Below, one piece after another: positions 1-7,859 of a stretch of DNA of 64,000 nt (position 1 is its first letter; the number at the start of each line of letters is the position of its first letter). The stretch lies in the NCBI GenBank assembly GCA_045580875.1, contig JAZNOP010000051.1, positions 1 to 64,000 of the forward strand, given 5' to 3'. Below the pieces are notes generated by a model. The model did not search any database. It worked only from the letters and a program-made list of their open reading frames with translations, and was not told the origin of the DNA. The DNA is from SIG598 sp045580875. Its GTDB lineage: Bacteria > Bacillota > Clostridia > Oscillospirales > Acutalibacteraceae. Made by a program: the position numbers and the translations under genes.

Positions 1-249
1 GTTGAACTGTACACGGTAGCCGCGGTTTACATGAGTAACACCGTTGTCGTCAACCCAGGAGACACGGAAGCAGATCTGGCGATCCGGCTCGCACATTCTC
101 TCGAGAAGACCGTTCTTTTCATACTCAGGATGCTGATCAACAACAACCTTGAGGCTGCCGAGAACTTCCTCAACAGTCTGCAGGAAAAGCTTGTCGCCAG
201 CATTGCGCTGCTTGACTTCTTCAATGACTCTTGCTACATAATCGGACAT
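1..249 (-). CDS. gdhA: NADP-type glutamate dehydrogenase, N-terminal part (3' end outside window)
   Basis: Makes glutamate from 2-oxoglutarate and ammonia in the cytoplasm. Only the first 83 codons are in the window; the gene continues past base 1. The translation starts MSDYVARVIEEVKQRN and contains LLERMCEPDRQICFRVSW and VNRGYRVQFN, which match the N-terminal dimerisation region of hexameric GdhA. The ATG at 249 follows an AGGGGG site with suitable spacing. It is divergent from glnA-asnA, so the three ammonia-fixing enzymes sit together. A promoter (352–380) and two palindromes in the leader (297–331) lie upstream. Cofactor preference cannot be judged from this fragment; NADP is inferred from similarity to E. 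coli-type GdhA. Confidence 0.93.
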   Translation of the reverse strand, partial: MSDYVARVIEEVKQRNAGDKLFLQTVEEVLGSLKVVVDQHPEYEKNGLLERMCEPDRQICFRVSWVDDNGVTHVNRGYRVQFN

Positions 250-296
250 AATAAAAACCCCCTGTAATGGATTTGGATTTATTGGTTCAATTCGGT

Positions 297-331
297 TTTA
301 ATGGATTAAATATGTGGTTTAATGGATTAAA
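297..331 (-). promoter_or_regulatory. Paired palindromic sites in the gdhA leader (putative operator)
   Basis: The 14-mer TTTAATGGATTAAA occurs at 297–310 and again, identical, at 318–331, a period of 21 bp (two helical turns). Each copy is a TTTAAT/ATTAAA palindrome around a 2-bp centre. A degenerate copy (TAATGGATTT) lies at 275–284. They fall downstream of the predicted gdhA start point, so a bound repressor could act as a roadblock. The regulator is unknown. Confidence 0.55.
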
Positions 332-351
332 GCACAAAATTGAATAGATAT

Positions 352-380
352 ATAATACGCTACTTATCTTAATATTTCAA
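352..380 (-). promoter_or_regulatory. gdhA promoter
   Basis: Read on the minus strand: TTGAAA (375–380), 17-bp spacer, TATTAT (352–357). Predicted transcription start near 345, giving a leader of about 95 bases that carries the palindromic pair. Confidence 0.7.
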
Positions 381-524
381 GAAAAAATTCTCAAAAAATC
401 CGCTTAACAAGGAAAAACATTAAATCGTCTAAAAATTTCGCGAAGTAAAGCGCTGATGTTGTGGAATTCTACTGTATACCGCAAAGGTATGCGGAATAAA
501 TGTCAATTTGGCTGTAATCGTCTA

Positions 525-553
525 TTGACAATTACACGCAGGTGGAATAAAAT
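525..553 (+). promoter_or_regulatory. glnA-asnA promoter
   Basis: TTGACA (525–530), 17-bp spacer, TAAAAT (548–553). Nearly consensus sigma-A-type promoter; the leader to the glnA ATG is about 90 bases. Confidence 0.75.
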
Positions 554-647
554 TAAACACGATTATTTGAAGGTATATTTATTTTGTAAATCATAATTTA
601 AGTTTTGTTTTTACTAACCTTAATATATATGAAGTGGAGATGCTGAA

Positions 648-1979
648 ATGAGCAAATACACAAAAGAAGACATTTTCCGTATGGTAGAGGAGAATAATAT
701 AAGATTTATTATTCTTCAATTTACCGATATTTTCGGTGCTCTCAAGAACGTTACCATAACTGTAAGCCAGCTTGAGAGAGCGCTCGATAATAAATGTATG
801 TTTGACGGATCTTCCATTGAAGGCTTTGCAAGAATTGAAGAGTCTGATATGAATCTTTATCCTGACCTCGATACATTTGTTATACTTCCGTGGACTCTGG
901 ATGATGCCGCAACAGCGCGCCTTATCTGCGATGTATATCTCCCGGACGGCACACCGTTTGCCGGTGATCCCAGAAACTGTCTTAAGCGCCAGATTGAGCG
1001 CGCAGAGAAGATGGGTTACTCTGTAAATGTCGGTCCTGAGATGGAATTCTTCCTTTTCCAGCTTGGTGAGCACGGCTATCCCACCACTGTAAGCTTTGAC
1101 CATTACGGATATTTCGATCTCGGTCCTGTGGATATCGGTGATGAATGCCGCAAGAAGATAAGCCTTACACTTGAGGCTATGGGATTCCAGATCGAGGCAT
1201 CGCATCATGAGTGCGCACCGGCACAGCATGAGGTTGATTTCAAGTACAGTCATGCTCTTGAAGCAGCTGACAATATAGTTACATTCAAGCTTGTTACACA
1301 TACCATTGCTCAGCAGCACGGTCTTTGTGCAACCTTTATGCCTAAGCCGAAATACGGCGTATGCGGCAGCGGTATGCATATTAACGTTTCTCTCTTCCGT
1401 AACGGTGAGAATGCTTTCTACGACCCGAACGATAAGGTCGGTCTTTCTCATATAGCATATAATTTCATTGCAGGTCTCATGAAGCATTGCCGTGGATTTT
1501 CCTCGCTGACAAATCCGCTGGTAAATTCCTACAAGAGACTGGTTCCCGGCTACGAGGCACCGATTTACATCGCATGGTCTGCATCAAACCGCAGCCCGCT
1601 CATCCGTGTTCCTGCAGCTGCAGGTGTCGGCACCAGAATTGAGCTGCGCAATCCGGATCCCTCCTGCAATCCCTATCTTGCGCTGGCTGCATGTCTTGCT
1701 GCCGGTATGGACGGCGTTGTCAATGATATGCCCTCTCCAATGAGCGTTGATTCCAATATATACACCCTCAATGAAGATGAACGTGATGCACTGGGAATTC
1801 AGAGCCTGCCGTCCAATCTTCGTGAGGCTGTAAGAGAACTCAAGCATGACCCGGTTATCCGTGAGGCTATTGGTGAGCATATATTTGACCGTTATTATGC
1901 GGCAAAGAAAGATGAATGGCACAGATACAACACACGTGTATCTCAGTGGGAGATAGAGGAGTATCTGGGCAGATATTAA
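648..1979 (+). CDS. glnA: Glutamine synthetase, type I
   Basis: ATP-dependent ligation of ammonia to glutamate. The protein has 443 residues, the size of the short GSI-alpha form of Firmicutes. Visible signatures: MFDGSSIEGF at 51–60, metal-site GPEMEFFLF near 129–137, SHHECAPAQHEVDF near 185–198, GSGMHINVS near 240–248, the NPLVNSYKRL loop at 289–298, and RNPDPSCNPYLA near 334–345. Arg62 (FARIEESD) matches the Arg used for glutamine feedback inhibition in Bacillus GlnA, so feedback-regulated GSI-alpha is likely. ATG at 648 follows GGAG. Transcribed from 525–553; asnA follows after 13 bases and probably shares the transcript. No GlnR site was recognised. Confidence 0.97.
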   Translation: MSKYTKEDIFRMVEENNIRFIILQFTDIFGALKNVTITVSQLERALDNKCMFDGSSIEGFARIEESDMNLYPDLDTFVILPWTLDDAATARLICDVYLPDGTPFAGDPRNCLKRQIERAEKMGYSVNVGPEMEFFLFQLGEHGYPTTVSFDHYGYFDLGPVDIGDECRKKISLTLEAMGFQIEASHHECAPAQHEVDFKYSHALEAADNIVTFKLVTHTIAQQHGLCATFMPKPKYGVCGSGMHINVSLFRNGENAFYDPNDKVGLSHIAYNFIAGLMKHCRGFSSLTNPLVNSYKRLVPGYEAPIYIAWSASNRSPLIRVPAAAGVGTRIELRNPDPSCNPYLALAACLAAGMDGVVNDMPSPMSVDSNIYTLNEDERDALGIQSLPSNLREAVRELKHDPVIREAIGEHIFDRYYAAKKDEWHRYNTRVSQWEIEEYLGRY

Positions 1980-1992
1980 GGAGTTGAGATAA

Positions 1993-3015
1993 ATGTCTTC
2001 ACTTAAGACAACTTTATATATTCCCAAAGGCTACCGCTCCAGACTCTCCCTTCGGGAGACCGAGCGTGCGATTAAGGAAATAAAGGATTATTTTCAGGAA
2101 GCACTTGCAGCAAGACTGCATCTTCAGCGTATTTCCGCACCGCTTTTTGTTGACGTGGAGAGTGGTCTGAATGATAATCTGAATGGTATTGAGCGTCCGG
2201 TAAACTTCGATATCCTTGAGGAAAAGGATAAGATGTATGAAATAGTCCAGTCGCTGGCAAAATGGAAGCGTATGGCGCTCGGTCATTACGGTTTTGAGCC
2301 GGGTGAAGGTCTTTATACTGACATGAACGCTATCCGGAGAGACGAGCAGACAGACAATATCCACTCTGTTTACGTCGATCAGTGGGACTGGGAAAAGGTA
2401 ATTACAGCAGCAGACCGTACACAGGAGACCCTCTACAGTGCAGTCAATGACATATATGCTGTTCTTAAGGCTACTGAATATCATTTTGCTACACGCTATT
2501 CATTTGATACCATTCATCTGCCTGAGAAGATACAGTTTGTAACTACACAGGAGCTGGAGGATATGTATCCGGAGCTTGCACCTGCAGAGCGTGAGGATAA
2601 GTTTGTCAGAAAGTACGGTGCAGCATTTGTTGCGAAAATCGGCGGAAAACTCAGATCGGGCAAGCCGCATGACGGACGCGCTCCAGACTATGACGACTGG
2701 AGTCTTAATGGAGATATAATTGTATACAATCCGGTGCTTGATATAGCATTTGAACTGTCTTCGATGGGCGTACGTGTTGATTCAGCTGCAATGAAAGCTC
2801 AGCTGGCAGAGCGCGGCTGTGAGGAGCGTGCAGAGCTGCCGTTCCATAAAGCAGTTATAAACAACGAGCTCCCGCTTACTATCGGCGGTGGCATCGGACA
2901 GTCAAGACTTTGTATGTTTTTCCTGAGAAAAGCACATATAGGCGAGGTTCAGGCTTCTATCTGGCCGGAGGATATCCGTCAGAGATGCAAGGAAGCCGGC
3001 ATTGCATTACTGTAA
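1993..3015 (+). CDS. asnA: Aspartate–ammonia ligase (asparagine synthetase A)
   Basis: Makes asparagine from aspartate, ATP and free ammonia, AMP-forming. The 340-residue protein has the AsnA fold signatures, related to class II aminoacyl-tRNA synthetases: DVESGLNDNLNGIERPV near 50–66, QWDWEKVI near 129–136, and GGGIGQSRLCMF near 298–309. ATG at 1993 is preceded by AAGGAG in the glnA stop region. Lying 13 bases after glnA and followed by a terminator, it is the second gene of a two-gene ammonia-assimilation operon. The window also encodes AsnS, so free asparagine made here can be charged directly onto tRNA(Asn). Confidence 0.96.
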   Translation: MSSLKTTLYIPKGYRSRLSLRETERAIKEIKDYFQEALAARLHLQRISAPLFVDVESGLNDNLNGIERPVNFDILEEKDKMYEIVQSLAKWKRMALGHYGFEPGEGLYTDMNAIRRDEQTDNIHSVYVDQWDWEKVITAADRTQETLYSAVNDIYAVLKATEYHFATRYSFDTIHLPEKIQFVTTQELEDMYPELAPAEREDKFVRKYGAAFVAKIGGKLRSGKPHDGRAPDYDDWSLNGDIIVYNPVLDIAFELSSMGVRVDSAAMKAQLAERGCEERAELPFHKAVINNELPLTIGGGIGQSRLCMFFLRKAHIGEVQASIWPEDIRQRCKEAGIALL

Positions 3016-3020
3016 AAATC

Positions 3021-3055
3021 AAAAGGCGGCTGACATCTGTTGTCAGCCGCCTTTT
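3021..3055 (+). terminator. Terminator after asnA
   Basis: Inverted repeat AAAAGGCGGCTGACA / TGTCAGCCGCCTTTT with a 5-base loop and T-rich 3' arm. Confidence 0.9.
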
Positions 3056-3103
3056 ATAATGTGTTTTGGTGATGCTCATCTGCACAATATGTAATGATGT
3101 TTA

Positions 3104-3132
3104 TTGACATGGAACACAAAATAGACTATAAT
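3104..3132 (+). promoter_or_regulatory. Consensus promoter of the miaB–mutSL operon
   Basis: TTGACA (3104–3109), exactly 17 bp, TATAAT (3127–3132): a perfect consensus promoter. The leader to the miaB start is about 145 bases with no ORF I can support. Confidence 0.82.
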
Positions 3133-3285
3133 AATATGCTGAACTATTATGTGACTGAACAGGAAAATACGGCTTTGGGTCAACTTTCCAGCGGTTGTTG
3201 TGTGTGAATGGTTGCGTAATTTACATAAAATATTATTTTCTATTGCAAAACCTGTTTGCAGATGATAAAATATGAGGGATAAATA

Positions 3286-4689
3286 TTGAGTAACATAGTT
3301 AATGATATACCGATGTTTGAAGATTACATAAAAATGATGGCTGAGATTATGGAGGTCAGGGCGAGAGGTGAAATTCCACTTGCGTTTGTCCATACATACG
3401 GCTGTCAGGGCAATGTATCCGATGGCGAGCGCATCAAAGGCATGCTTGCTGCCATGGGTTTCGCATTTACCGATGTAATAGAAGATGCTGATCTCATTCT
3501 GTATAATACCTGCGCAGTACGTGAGCATGCCGAGGACAGAGTGTTCGGAAATGTCGGAGCACTCAAGCATATCAAGCGTCGTCATCCGGATACTATAATA
3601 GTATTGTGCGGCTGTATGGTACAGCAGGAACACGTTGCAAAACGCTTCTATGAAAGCTACCCGTATGTAAATCTTGTGTTTGGTACTCACATGATACACC
3701 GCCTGCCGGAGATGCTCTACCGTGTCATTACCGGAGGAAAGCGTGTGTATGAGCTGTCGCAGGCTGATGAGAGCATACATGAGGAAGTTCCGATTTCACG
3801 TGACGGTACCGTAAAAGCGTGGCTTCCTATAATGTACGGCTGCAATAACTTCTGTACCTACTGTGTTGTTCCTTATGTGCGAGGAAGAGAGCGCAGCCGG
3901 AGCATGGAATGTGTAGAGAATGAATTCCGTGATATTCTTGCGGCCGGTTTCAAGGATATTACCCTTCTTGGACAGAATGTCAACAGCTATGGAAGAAGCA
4001 AGGAAGATCAGAAAGCCAGATTTCCGGAGCTACTGCGCAGACTTGACAGCATTGACGGTGAGTACTGGATTCGTTTTATGACCAGTCACCCGAAAGATTG
4101 TTCAATAGAATTGCTTGATGCAATGAAAGAGGGCAGACATATCGCACGTCATCTTCATCTGCCGTTCCAGTCGGGCTCAAGTGAGATTCTGTCTCGAATG
4201 AACCGCAGATACACCCGAGAGAGGTATCTTGAACTGATACAGGCTGCAAGGGAGCGAATGCCTGATATCTCATTGACAAGTGATGTCATCGTTGGCTTCC
4301 CCGGCGAGACAAGGGAACAGTTCGAAGAAACCCTGAGTCTTATCCGCGAGGTAAAGTTTACTTCGCTGTATACCTTTATTTTCTCGCCGCGCAGAGGTAC
4401 TCCGGCAGAGAAGATGGAAGACGGCATTACCGCTAAAGAGAAATCAGAGAGGTTGCAGGAGCTTCTGGCAGTACAGGAACAGATTGCAGCTGAGCGGTGT
4501 GCTGCGGCAACAGGAACGACCGAGCGGGTGCTCGTTGAGGGCATCTCGGAAGACGGAAGACTTTCCTGCCGTACGAGCGGCGGCGTAATTATTGACGTTC
4601 CGGGAAAGACTGAAGATATAGGCAATTTCAGAAATGTGAAAATTACATCTGCACGCAACTGGACACTGAGCGGTGAACTGGTTGACTGA
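3286..4689 (+). CDS. miaB: tRNA-2-methylthio-N6-dimethylallyladenosine synthase MiaB
   Basis: Radical-SAM methylthiotransferase that converts i6A37 to ms2i6A37 in tRNAs reading UNN codons. It has 467 residues, the usual MiaB size. The N-terminal domain supplies cluster ligands Cys40 (TYGCQGN), Cys76 (NTCAVRE) and Cys110 (CGCMVQQ); the radical-SAM motif CNNFCTYC gives Cys186, Cys190 and Cys193; a TRAM-like RNA-binding segment ends the protein. The start is a TTG at 3286, seven bases after GAGGG; no ATG is better placed. It opens an operon behind a consensus promoter. The enzyme for the preceding step, MiaA, is encoded five genes downstream, and a YlbF/YmcA protein follows directly. Confidence 0.95.
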   Translation: MSNIVNDIPMFEDYIKMMAEIMEVRARGEIPLAFVHTYGCQGNVSDGERIKGMLAAMGFAFTDVIEDADLILYNTCAVREHAEDRVFGNVGALKHIKRRHPDTIIVLCGCMVQQEHVAKRFYESYPYVNLVFGTHMIHRLPEMLYRVITGGKRVYELSQADESIHEEVPISRDGTVKAWLPIMYGCNNFCTYCVVPYVRGRERSRSMECVENEFRDILAAGFKDITLLGQNVNSYGRSKEDQKARFPELLRRLDSIDGEYWIRFMTSHPKDCSIELLDAMKEGRHIARHLHLPFQSGSSEILSRMNRRYTRERYLELIQAARERMPDISLTSDVIVGFPGETREQFEETLSLIREVKFTSLYTFIFSPRRGTPAEKMEDGITAKEKSERLQELLAVQEQIAAERCAAATGTTERVLVEGISEDGRLSCRTSGGVIIDVPGKTEDIGNFRNVKITSARNWTLSGELVD

Positions 4690-4752
4690 TGCGGTAAATC
4701 AATCAAATAATAAATAATTTGCATTAAGCAAAATCAGAAAGGATATTTAACA

Positions 4753-5160
4753 ATGGATGTAATCAGACTTGCAAGAGAACTTGGTGTTGCACTTCAGCAG
4801 GACGAGGAATATAAGGCTTTCCTCAGAGCTAAGGAAGCTAATGATAACGATACAGAGCTGCAGAAGCTTATCGAGCAGTTCAATCTTCTTGCTGCGACAG
4901 CAGAATATGAGGCTCATAAGGAAAATGCTGATCAGGCTAAGTGTGATGAGTACAATGAGAAACTCCGTGCACTTTATGAGACCATTATGTCAAATGCAAA
5001 TATGCTGGCTTTCGAGGCGGCAAAGAGTGTAGTTGACAACAAGATGAACACAATAGTGGCTATTCTTGCAGCAGCTGTCAATGGTGAAGATCCCATGACC
5101 TTTGATCCCAATGAGCATCACAGCTGCGGCGGTGACTGCAGCCATTGCCACGGCTGCTGA
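4753..5160 (+). CDS. YlbF/YmcA-family protein with Cys/His-rich C-terminal tail
   Basis: A 135-residue, mainly helical acidic protein of the YlbF/YmcA family (MDVIRLARELGVALQQDEEY at the start). In B. subtilis the family members RicA and RicF act with RicT in a complex that carries Fe-S clusters and affects RNA processing and development, and ymcA also lies next to miaB there. Here the gene stands between miaB and mutS, the same neighbourhood. The last 14 residues, HHSCGGDCSHCHGC, hold four Cys and three His and look metal-binding. ATG at 4753 follows AAAGGA. The family call is firm; an exact equivalence to RicA rather than RicF is not. Confidence 0.85.
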   Translation: MDVIRLARELGVALQQDEEYKAFLRAKEANDNDTELQKLIEQFNLLAATAEYEAHKENADQAKCDEYNEKLRALYETIMSNANMLAFEAAKSVVDNKMNTIVAILAAAVNGEDPMTFDPNEHHSCGGDCSHCHGC

Positions 5161-5217
5161 TAAAATCAGCCGGCTGTCCGGCAGCATAAATATAATTTAG
5201 ACGAAAGGGTGATTGCT

Positions 5218-7815
5218 TTGGGTGAACTGTCACCGATGATGAAGCAGTACCTTGAGATAAAAGGACAGCATCCTGATGCGCTGCTCTTTTTCCGGTTGGG
5301 TGATTTTTATGAGATGTTCTTTGAGGACGCTAAAATTGCATCGGCCGAACTTGAGCTTGTGCTTACAGGACGCGATTGCGGTATGGAGGAGCGCGCGCCA
5401 ATGTGCGGCGTTCCTTTCCATTCCTATGAGAATTATCTTGCGCGCCTTGTAGCGAAGGGCTATAAGGTCGCAATTTGTGAGCAGATGGAGGATCCGTCGC
5501 AGGCGAAAGGGCTTGTCCGGCGTGATATTGTTAGAGTTGTAACTCCCGGTACGGTTATAGAAAGCTCTATGCTTGATGAAACCAGAAATAACTTCATCTG
5601 TTGTATATACACATCCGAAGATTCAAAAAGCTGCGGTGTCTGCTTTGCGGATATCTCCACCGGCGAACTCAGTTTTACAGAGCTTCACGAGGGGGATATA
5701 GAGAGCAGACTTATTGACGAACTGACACGCTTTGATCCGAGTGAGGTTCTGTTCAATGACGCTACCGTCGGTTTCAAGGGTGTGGGACGTGTAATAAAGG
5801 ACAGACTTAATGCCAGTGCCGATTCACTTGAAAGTCTGTATTTTGATAAAGAAAAGTCCTATCGCAAGGTTGAAGCTCAGTACAGCAGCGATCAGCTTGA
5901 TGCGGTAGGAGCAAAGGATCACCCCGACGCAATACGTGCAGTGGGGGCACTTATTGAGTATCTCAGGTCCACCCAGAAAAATGGCATAGAACGCATGGAT
6001 ACCATTGAGTATTACATCGGTGATCAGTTCATGCGCCTTGATGCGTCGGCACGTCGTAATCTTGAACTTACGGAGACTATGCGCAGCAAGGAGAAAAAAG
6101 GTTCACTGCTCTGGGTACTTGACCGCACAAAGACTGCGATGGGCAAGAGAATGATTCGTCGCTGGATAGAGCAGCCGCTGGTCAATCCGTCAAGAATACA
6201 GAGCAGACTCAATGCGGTTGACGAGCTTGTGTCAAATGATATACTTCGCTGTGATATCATTGATTCCATGACAGGTCTCAATGACCTTGAGCGTCTTATG
6301 ACACGTGTCGTTTACGGGTCTGCAAGTGCAAGAGAACTTAATGCTCTTGCTTTCACTCTGCGCAAGATGCCTGCGGTCAGACAGCTTCTGCAGGCGGTAT
6401 CCTGTCAGGAATTGCGCGGAATATATAATGATATAGATCTGCTCGAAGATATTACCGGTCTTATTGAAGCAGCTATAGTTGACGATCCCCCCATAACAGT
6501 GCGTGAGGGTGGAATTATACGCGAAGGCTTCAGCGAAGAGGTTGATGAGCTTCGTCAGGATATGAACGGCGGTAAGGGCTTCATAACCCGTCTTGAAGCA
6601 AGCGAGCGTGAGAAGACCGGCATTCCGAAGCTTAAAGTTGGATATAACCGTGTATTTGGATATTATATAGAGGTTACAAATTCCTATAAGGATCAGGTAC
6701 CGGAGGGATATATACGAAAGCAGACGCTTGCTAACTGTGAGCGATACATCACTCAGGAACTCAAAGAGATGGAAAGCCGTGTGCTTGGAGCACAGGACCG
6801 TCTTGTGAAGCTGGAGTATCAGCTTTTTGAAAAGGTAAGAACAACTGTTGCTGAGGCATTGACCAGAGTTCAGGTTACCGCACAGGCTCTTGCGAAGCTT
6901 GATGTATACTGCTCTTTTGCTAATGTATCGGTTACAAACAGATATACCCGTCCTCTTGTGAATACATCAGGGAGAATAATTCTTACCGAATCAAGACATC
7001 CTGTGGTCGAAGCACTGCTTGATGTACCGTTTGTCCCGAATGATGTCATGCTGGATAACGGTGAAAACCGTGTAGCGATTATAACCGGTCCGAATATGGC
7101 AGGTAAATCTACATATATGCGCCAGATTGCACTTATAACACTTATGACGCAGATCGGCTGCTTTGTGCCTGCTGCATCAGCTGAAATTGGCGTGGTAGAT
7201 GGAATTTATACCCGTGTCGGTGCGTCAGATGACCTTTCTGTGGGTCAGTCTACCTTTATGGTTGAGATGACTGAGGTTGCAGAAATACTGACAAATGCAA
7301 CCGGCAGCAGCCTGCTTATTCTCGATGAGATTGGCAGAGGTACATCTACGTTTGACGGTATGAGCATAGCTCGAGCGGTTGTTGAATACATTGCTGACAA
7401 ACGTAAAATGGGTGCAAAAACATTATTCGCGACCCATTATCATGAGCTGACATCGCTTGAAAATGATATAGCCGGTGTCAAAAATTATAATATCGCTGCA
7501 AAGAAGAACGGCGAAAACATCACCTTCCTTCGAAGAATAGTCAGGGGAGGCGCCGATGAGAGCTACGGAATAGAAGTAGCCAAGCTTGCCGGTGTCCCTA
7601 ATTGGGTGCTCAAGCGGGCGAGGACCATACTTCAGCAGCTCGAGGAAGGCAAATATGAAAAGCGTGCTGCTGTTCAGGTAGAGCAGACTGCACTTTCTCT
7701 TGCACCGCCGGAGGAGCAGGAGGTCATATATCGCCTTAAGAATGCCGATATAAACAAACTGACCCCGATTGATGCGTTTACAATGCTCAACGAACTGATC
7801 AATCTGGTGAAGTAA
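5218..7815 (+). CDS. mutS: DNA mismatch repair protein MutS
   Basis: Recognises mismatches and small loops, then signals to MutL by an ATP-driven clamp. About 865 residues, normal for MutS1. The mismatch-binding motif is LGDFYEMF (Phe30, Glu32); connector, lever and clamp regions follow; the ATPase has Walker A GPNMAGKSTYM near residue 622, LLILDEIGRGTSTFDG as Walker B region, and FATHYHEL. I chose the TTG at 5218 because AAAGGG precedes it by 8 bases and it gives the usual N-terminus MGELSPMMKQY; a GTG at 5209 overlaps the ribosome site. Directly followed by mutL. Confidence 0.96.
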   Translation: MGELSPMMKQYLEIKGQHPDALLFFRLGDFYEMFFEDAKIASAELELVLTGRDCGMEERAPMCGVPFHSYENYLARLVAKGYKVAICEQMEDPSQAKGLVRRDIVRVVTPGTVIESSMLDETRNNFICCIYTSEDSKSCGVCFADISTGELSFTELHEGDIESRLIDELTRFDPSEVLFNDATVGFKGVGRVIKDRLNASADSLESLYFDKEKSYRKVEAQYSSDQLDAVGAKDHPDAIRAVGALIEYLRSTQKNGIERMDTIEYYIGDQFMRLDASARRNLELTETMRSKEKKGSLLWVLDRTKTAMGKRMIRRWIEQPLVNPSRIQSRLNAVDELVSNDILRCDIIDSMTGLNDLERLMTRVVYGSASARELNALAFTLRKMPAVRQLLQAVSCQELRGIYNDIDLLEDITGLIEAAIVDDPPITVREGGIIREGFSEEVDELRQDMNGGKGFITRLEASEREKTGIPKLKVGYNRVFGYYIEVTNSYKDQVPEGYIRKQTLANCERYITQELKEMESRVLGAQDRLVKLEYQLFEKVRTTVAEALTRVQVTAQALAKLDVYCSFANVSVTNRYTRPLVNTSGRIILTESRHPVVEALLDVPFVPNDVMLDNGENRVAIITGPNMAGKSTYMRQIALITLMTQIGCFVPAASAEIGVVDGIYTRVGASDDLSVGQSTFMVEMTEVAEILTNATGSSLLILDEIGRGTSTFDGMSIARAVVEYIADKRKMGAKTLFATHYHELTSLENDIAGVKNYNIAAKKNGENITFLRRIVRGGADESYGIEVAKLAGVPNWVLKRARTILQQLEEGKYEKRAAVQVEQTALSLAPPEEQEVIYRLKNADINKLTPIDAFTMLNELINLVK

Positions 7816-7859
7816 TGATTTTTGATTATTAAGATTAAATGAAAGATGAGGTGGAGTTT

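Larger units (their letters stand above)
250..647. other. Divergent gdhA/glnA intergenic region
   Basis: AT-rich 398-base spacer with no convincing ORF. It holds a minus-strand gdhA promoter, a plus-strand glnA promoter, two 14-bp palindromic direct repeats plus one degenerate copy near the gdhA ribosome site, and a roughly 90-base glnA leader. I saw no match to a known riboswitch class. Confidence 0.8.

Noticed and set aside
31..267. 78-aa plus-strand ORF opposite gdhA
   Set aside because: The minus-strand reading is clearly the GdhA N-terminus with its own ribosome site and promoter.
250..647. AT-rich spacer as a replication origin or glutamine riboswitch
   Set aside because: No DnaA-box cluster was seen and no glnA RNA motif; two back-to-back promoters explain the composition.
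591..1487. 298-aa ORF antisense to glnA
   Set aside because: It lies wholly opposite glnA, whose motifs are complete, and its translation has no recognisable domain; codon-mirror artefact.
1584..2484. Two ORFs (147 and 156 aa) antisense to glnA and asnA
   Set aside because: No ribosome sites or family marks; both opposite clear genes.
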